In this document: positions 6,051 to 7,895 of the stretch, in pieces | Numbering within the stretch: the stretch's first letter is position 1 | Layout: each line of letters starts with the position of its first letter | Source: an uncultured bacterium | GTDB lineage: Bacteria; Actinomycetota; Actinomycetes; S36-B12 | NCBI GenBank assembly: GCA_903954205.1 | Contig: CAJBMR010000460.1 | Location: 1 to 7,895 of the forward strand | Direction of reading: 5' to 3' | Length of the DNA: 7,895 nt | Made by a program: the position numbers and the translations under genes | Notes under the pieces: generated by a model | What the model was told of the DNA's origin: nothing | The model's database searches: none | Seen by the model: only the letters and a program-made list of their open reading frames with translations

Positions 6051-6457
6051 GCCGACTCCTGTCGTGCACGCCAGGCCTCGCGCGCAGCGGTCCACGCACC
6101 CGTGCACCACAGCGCCCAGATGACCAGCACAGGCTGGAAGATCAGTCGGACACCGCGAGCAAGATCGCTGTCCAGGCCGAAGGCATCGCGCGCCTCGATG
6201 AACTGCCAGATGTTGCCGGGGAAGACGATGACGAAGAACGCTGCCACGACCCATCCGACAATGGCGCGCTGCTTGCGCACCACGATGAGGGCGAGCCCGA
6301 GGGCGATCTCGACCACTCCCGACGCGTAGACGACGAACTCCGGAGCGGGCATCCAGGGGGGCACCTGAGCCGTGAACTCCTCGAGGGAAATGAAGTGGCC
6401 GACTCCCGCGAAGAGCAGGAAAACCCCGAGCAGGAGGCGTGCGAGCGTGGTGATCAC
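6047..6457 (-). CDS. DoxX-like four-TM membrane protein
   Basis: This 136-residue protein has four hydrophobic segments: about 5-23 (LARLLLGVFLLFAGVGHFI), about 40-60 (EFVVYASGVVEIALGLALIVV), about 64-83 (RAIVGWVVAAFFVIVFPGNI) and about 103-122 (VRLIFQPVLVIWALWCTGAW). Motifs match the DoxX-like pattern: G-x-x-HF after TM1, VPPWMPAP before TM2, SGVVEIALG in TM2, and FPGNIWQ at the end of TM3. DoxX-family proteins are linked in some organisms to quinone or thiol redox metabolism, but no specific role can be assigned here. The open frame continues upstream to 6712, but that part lies over the divergent SGNH-like gene and does not look like a DoxX N-terminus. GTG 6457 is chosen because GATCAT lies exactly six bases upstream and TM1 begins right after it. 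It overlaps the DUF72 gene by four bases at the stops. Confidence 0.8.
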   Translation of the reverse strand: MITTLARLLLGVFLLFAGVGHFISLEEFTAQVPPWMPAPEFVVYASGVVEIALGLALIVVRKQRAIVGWVVAAFFVIVFPGNIWQFIEARDAFGLDSDLARGVRLIFQPVLVIWALWCTGAWTAAREAWRARQESA

Positions 6458-6463
6458 CCCTTG

Positions 6464-6469
6464 ATGATC
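6464..6469 (-). promoter_or_regulatory. Putative leaderless -10 element of the DoxX-like gene
   Basis: On the minus strand GATCAT (A2 and T6 conserved) is followed by six bases and the GTG at 6457. An A/T-rich TAAAGA (6486-6481) further upstream is an alternative -10, giving a leader of about 17 bases. Confidence 0.35.
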
Positions 6470-6511
6470 CCGGTTCCACGTCTTTATGCCACTCGCACAC
6501 GCGGATCGGGC

Positions 6512-6517
6512 TACATT
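6512..6517 (+). promoter_or_regulatory. Putative leaderless -10 element of the SGNH-like gene
   Basis: TACATT matches TAnnnT well and is followed by seven bases and the ATG at 6525. It argues against the upstream in-frame ATG at 6486 and GTG at 6519, both of which would precede or abut the predicted transcript start. Confidence 0.55.
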
Positions 6518-6524
6518 CGTGGCG

Positions 6525-7175
6525 ATGGACTGGGTCAAGGCCCTCGGCATCGCGGTGCTGCTCATTGCGTCGTTCACCGCGGGAATCTGGCTTGCCATCG
6601 CACGCCCGGGCCCACTCCTTCCGTGGGAGTCGACATCCGTCGCCGCGGAGTCCGCTCCCGCATCCGCATCGGCCTCCCCTGAGCCGACGCCGACGATCAG
6701 GACGCCGTACACCGGTCCGGTACTCGCCTTCGGCGACTACGTGCTCATCAGCGCGAAGCGCTGCCTCAAGAAACTCGACTACGAGATCGATGCGACCACC
6801 GACCGGCGAGTGACCGATGCTGTCGTGGATTTGCGCGCGCGCGGTGAGACCATCCCCGATGGAGTGCTCATCCATCTGGGCGCCAATGGTGGCGCATCGG
6901 CACAGGATCTTGACGCGATCATGCAGATCCTCGGCCCCGATCGCACCGTCGTGTGGACGACGATCCAGATCCCCGACGACCCCGAGCGCTACACATTCGA
7001 GCAGGACACCAATGCGGCGATCGCGGGGCTGGCCGAGTCCTACCCCAACGTGAAGGTCTTCAGCTGGAATGCCATGTCACCCACCAACCCGGACTGGCTC
7101 AACGCCGACGGCAGCATGACCAAGCTGGGCTGCCAGGCCTTCGCCGACTTCGCTGATCGGGTGATGCGGGGCTAG
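6525..7175 (+). CDS. Membrane-anchored SGNH-fold protein, predicted catalytically inactive
   Basis: This 216-residue protein has an N-terminal anchor or signal (about 5-26, KALGIAVLLIASFTAGIWLA), a Ser/Ala/Pro/Glu/Thr-rich linker (about 36-60), and an extracytoplasmic domain at about 64-216. The domain resembles the SGNH module at the C-terminus of OatA-type acyltransferases: PVLAFGDYV, then VTDAVVDLRARG, GVLIHLGANG, DRTVVWTTIQIP, YPNVKVFSWNAMS, PDWLNADGSMTKLG and a closing helix AFADFADRVM. The oxyanion Asn is kept (Gly119-Ala120-Asn121). However, the catalytic Ser of GDS is Tyr72, and the His of the D-x-x-H motif is Met198 (D195-G-S-M198). It is therefore probably not an esterase or acetyltransferase and may bind a ligand or partner. 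Cys80 and Cys203 may form a disulfide. ATG 6525 is supported by TACATT seven bases upstream. It overlaps the convergent cupin gene by four bases (CTAG). Confidence 0.75.
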   Translation: MDWVKALGIAVLLIASFTAGIWLAIARPGPLLPWESTSVAAESAPASASASPEPTPTIRTPYTGPVLAFGDYVLISAKRCLKKLDYEIDATTDRRVTDAVVDLRARGETIPDGVLIHLGANGGASAQDLDAIMQILGPDRTVVWTTIQIPDDPERYTFEQDTNAAIAGLAESYPNVKVFSWNAMSPTNPDWLNADGSMTKLGCQAFADFADRVMRG

Positions 7176-7510
7176 TCCTCCGAGCGGACGATCCAGACCT
7201 TGCGCAGGGGCTCGGTGATCACCCAGGTGGTCACGTCGTCCGGATGCAGCACGCCGACGACTCCCGGGGCAAGCTCGATCACGTTGCCGTGCTGGTCGGT
7301 CACCGTGCCCCGGCCCTCGATGACGACGAAGATCTCGTCGTCGAAGGAGTCGGTGGAGGTGCCCGCGGAGTGCTCCCACACGCCGACGTCGAAGCCGGCG
7401 TCAGACCACACCTCGGCGATTGCCGTGCGCACCCCTGCGGTGACGGACTTCTCGCCCGGGAGATCGGACCACTTGGTGGAGATATCGCGTGCCTGGAAGG
7501 ACTGAATCAT
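7172..7510 (-). CDS. DUF861/cupin_3-type small cupin protein
   Basis: This 112-residue single-domain cupin is probably cytoplasmic. Landmarks are WSDAGFDVGVWEHSAGTS (35-52), DDEIFVVIEGRGTVTDQHGN (57-76), LAPGVVGVLHPDDVTTWVITEPLRKVWIV (80-108) and a short acidic end. The order (G-x-W-x-H-x-x-G, then D-E-x-x-x-V-I-E-G-x-G, then T-T-W-x-x-x-x-x-x-R-K-V-W) matches the DUF861 group, which includes ureidoglycine aminohydrolase-like and EutQ-like cupins. Classical cupin motif 1 (HxH with Glu) is not complete: Glu59 is present, but the HxH region reads T-D-S-F. Metal binding is therefore uncertain. Start ATG 7510 lies six bases after TAGATT, a leaderless arrangement. It is divergent from a PucR-like regulator (71 bases between starts), a layout often seen when a regulator controls its neighbour. 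The substrate is unknown. Confidence 0.8.
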   Translation of the reverse strand: MIQSFQARDISTKWSDLPGEKSVTAGVRTAIAEVWSDAGFDVGVWEHSAGTSTDSFDDEIFVVIEGRGTVTDQHGNVIELAPGVVGVLHPDDVTTWVITEPLRKVWIVRSED

Positions 7511-7516
7511 GGTGGC

Positions 7517-7522
7517 AATCTA
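7517..7522 (-). promoter_or_regulatory. Putative leaderless -10 element of the cupin gene
   Basis: On the minus strand TAGATT is followed by exactly six bases and the ATG at 7510, with no Shine-Dalgarno between. It is one of the clearest examples of the pattern in this window. Confidence 0.55.
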
Positions 7523-7555
7523 GACGACCCCGGGGCCGCCCGGGAAGCCGCACCG

Positions 7556-7561
7556 TACCCT
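7556..7561 (+). promoter_or_regulatory. Putative -10 element of the PucR-like regulator gene
   Basis: TACCCT fits TAnnnT and predicts a transcript start near 7568, giving a leader of about 14 bases that contains the GGAGG at 7574-7578. Confidence 0.4.
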
Positions 7562-7573
7562 TTCCTTGACCGG

Positions 7574-7578
7574 GGAGG
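7574..7578 (+). promoter_or_regulatory. Shine-Dalgarno of the PucR-like regulator gene
   Basis: GGAGG within a G-rich run (7572-7579) lies three bases before ATG 7582. The spacing is short but the match is strong, and no other start fits. Confidence 0.5.
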
Positions 7579-7581
7579 GAC

Positions 7582-7895
7582 ATGGCCAGGCATACGAAGC
7601 CGCTGACACCACCGACAGCGCCTATCGACGACATCTTCGCCTTCTGCAACCACATCGCATGGCAGGCCGGCGGCCCCGTGCTCATGTACGACAGTGCATG
7701 GGGGGTAGTCGCCTACTCGACCTTGAACCAGACGATCGACGAGGTGCGTCGATCCATCATCCTGCGTCGCGTCCTCCCCACAGACCCGGGCGTTACAGCC
7801 TTCCGCGAGTTTTCCGAGGATCATTTCGAGGCCGCGACGCCCTCCTTCGAAATCCCCGATACGCCGGGGGTCCAGACGCGGCGCGTCGTGGCGAC
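7582..7895 (+). CDS. N-terminus of a PucR/CdaR-like transcriptional regulator (partial)
   Basis: This is an open frame from ATG 7582 to the right edge (104 full codons, no stop). After a short basic start (MARHTKPL), the segment IDDIFAFCNHIAWQAGGPVLMYDSAWGVVAYSTLNQTIDEVRRSIILRRVLP (about 15-66) follows a PAS/GAF-like pattern: G-G-P-V-L-x-x-D, then V-x-A-Y-S, then D-E-x-R-R-x-x-I-L-x-R-x-x-P. That pattern is typical of the sensory N-terminal region of actinobacterial PucR-type regulators, whose DNA-binding helix-turn-helix lies at the C-terminus, outside this window. The assignment rests on this N-terminal pattern only. The gene is divergent from the DUF861-type cupin. PucR is best known for purine and allantoin catabolism, and one DUF861 relative acts in that pathway, but the link here is inference. 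Confidence 0.65.
   Translation, partial: MARHTKPLTPPTAPIDDIFAFCNHIAWQAGGPVLMYDSAWGVVAYSTLNQTIDEVRRSIILRRVLPTDPGVTAFREFSEDHFEAATPSFEIPDTPGVQTRRVVA

Noticed and set aside
6486..6524. A 13-codon upstream start for the SGNH-like protein.
   Set aside because: The extension would precede the TACATT -10 candidate and disturb an otherwise well-formed N-terminal anchor.
6458..6712. An 85-codon N-terminal extension of the DoxX-like protein on the minus strand.
   Set aside because: It overlaps the start of the divergent SGNH-like gene, has no DoxX character, and GTG 6457 is immediately followed by the first TM segment.
1..7895. CRISPR array, tRNA or rRNA, insertion sequence, toxin-antitoxin or phage-defence system.
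   Set aside because: No spaced direct repeats, cloverleaf-like segments, transposase motifs or defence-gene signatures were seen. Intergenic regions are all under about 90 bases.

Overview
This is a gene-dense, high-GC chromosomal window of about two thirds G+C. It most likely comes from an actinobacterium (Actinomycetota). That rests on GC-rich codon usage, frequent GTG starts, many putative leaderless promoters (TAnnnT about six bases before an ATG or GTG), and the protein families present: ROK kinase, stand-alone molybdopterin oxidoreductase, bacterial PH-domain membrane protein, PucR-like regulator. No more precise placement is possible from the sequence. There are no RNA genes, mobile elements, CRISPR arrays or long repeats, and no gene-free stretch longer than about 90 bases.

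Layout, left to right. (1) The last 34 codons of a cupin protein, followed after two bases by a divergent ROK-family sugar-kinase-like gene (109-1002). (2) A small membrane-anchored orphan (1081-1587) facing a small orphan lipoprotein (1606-2091, minus). (3) Divergent from the lipoprotein, a thiol glutathione-peroxidase-family gene (2158-2649), which meets a 715-residue molybdopterin/4Fe-4S oxidoreductase head-on (2646-4793, minus). (4) Divergent from that, a two-gene operon: a two-TM PH-domain protein (4879-5346) overlapping a DUF72/YecE-like gene (5343-6050). (5) A DoxX-like four-TM protein (6047-6457, minus), divergent from a membrane-anchored SGNH-fold protein whose catalytic Ser and His are both replaced (6525-7175). 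(6) A small DUF861-type cupin (7172-7510, minus), divergent from the start of a PucR/CdaR-like regulator that runs off the window (7582 onward).

The genes look like housekeeping and accessory genes in alternating orientation rather than one pathway. The strongest signals are architectural and enzymological. Six starts sit 6-7 bases after a -10-like hexamer, as expected for leaderless mRNAs. Three of four convergent pairs share their stop codons in a 4-bp palindrome (CTAG, TTAA, CTAG). Three enzyme-family proteins carry changed active sites: the ROK protein, the Mo enzyme with Asp at the Cys/Sec position, and the SGNH pseudoenzyme. No multi-gene defence or mobile system is visible.
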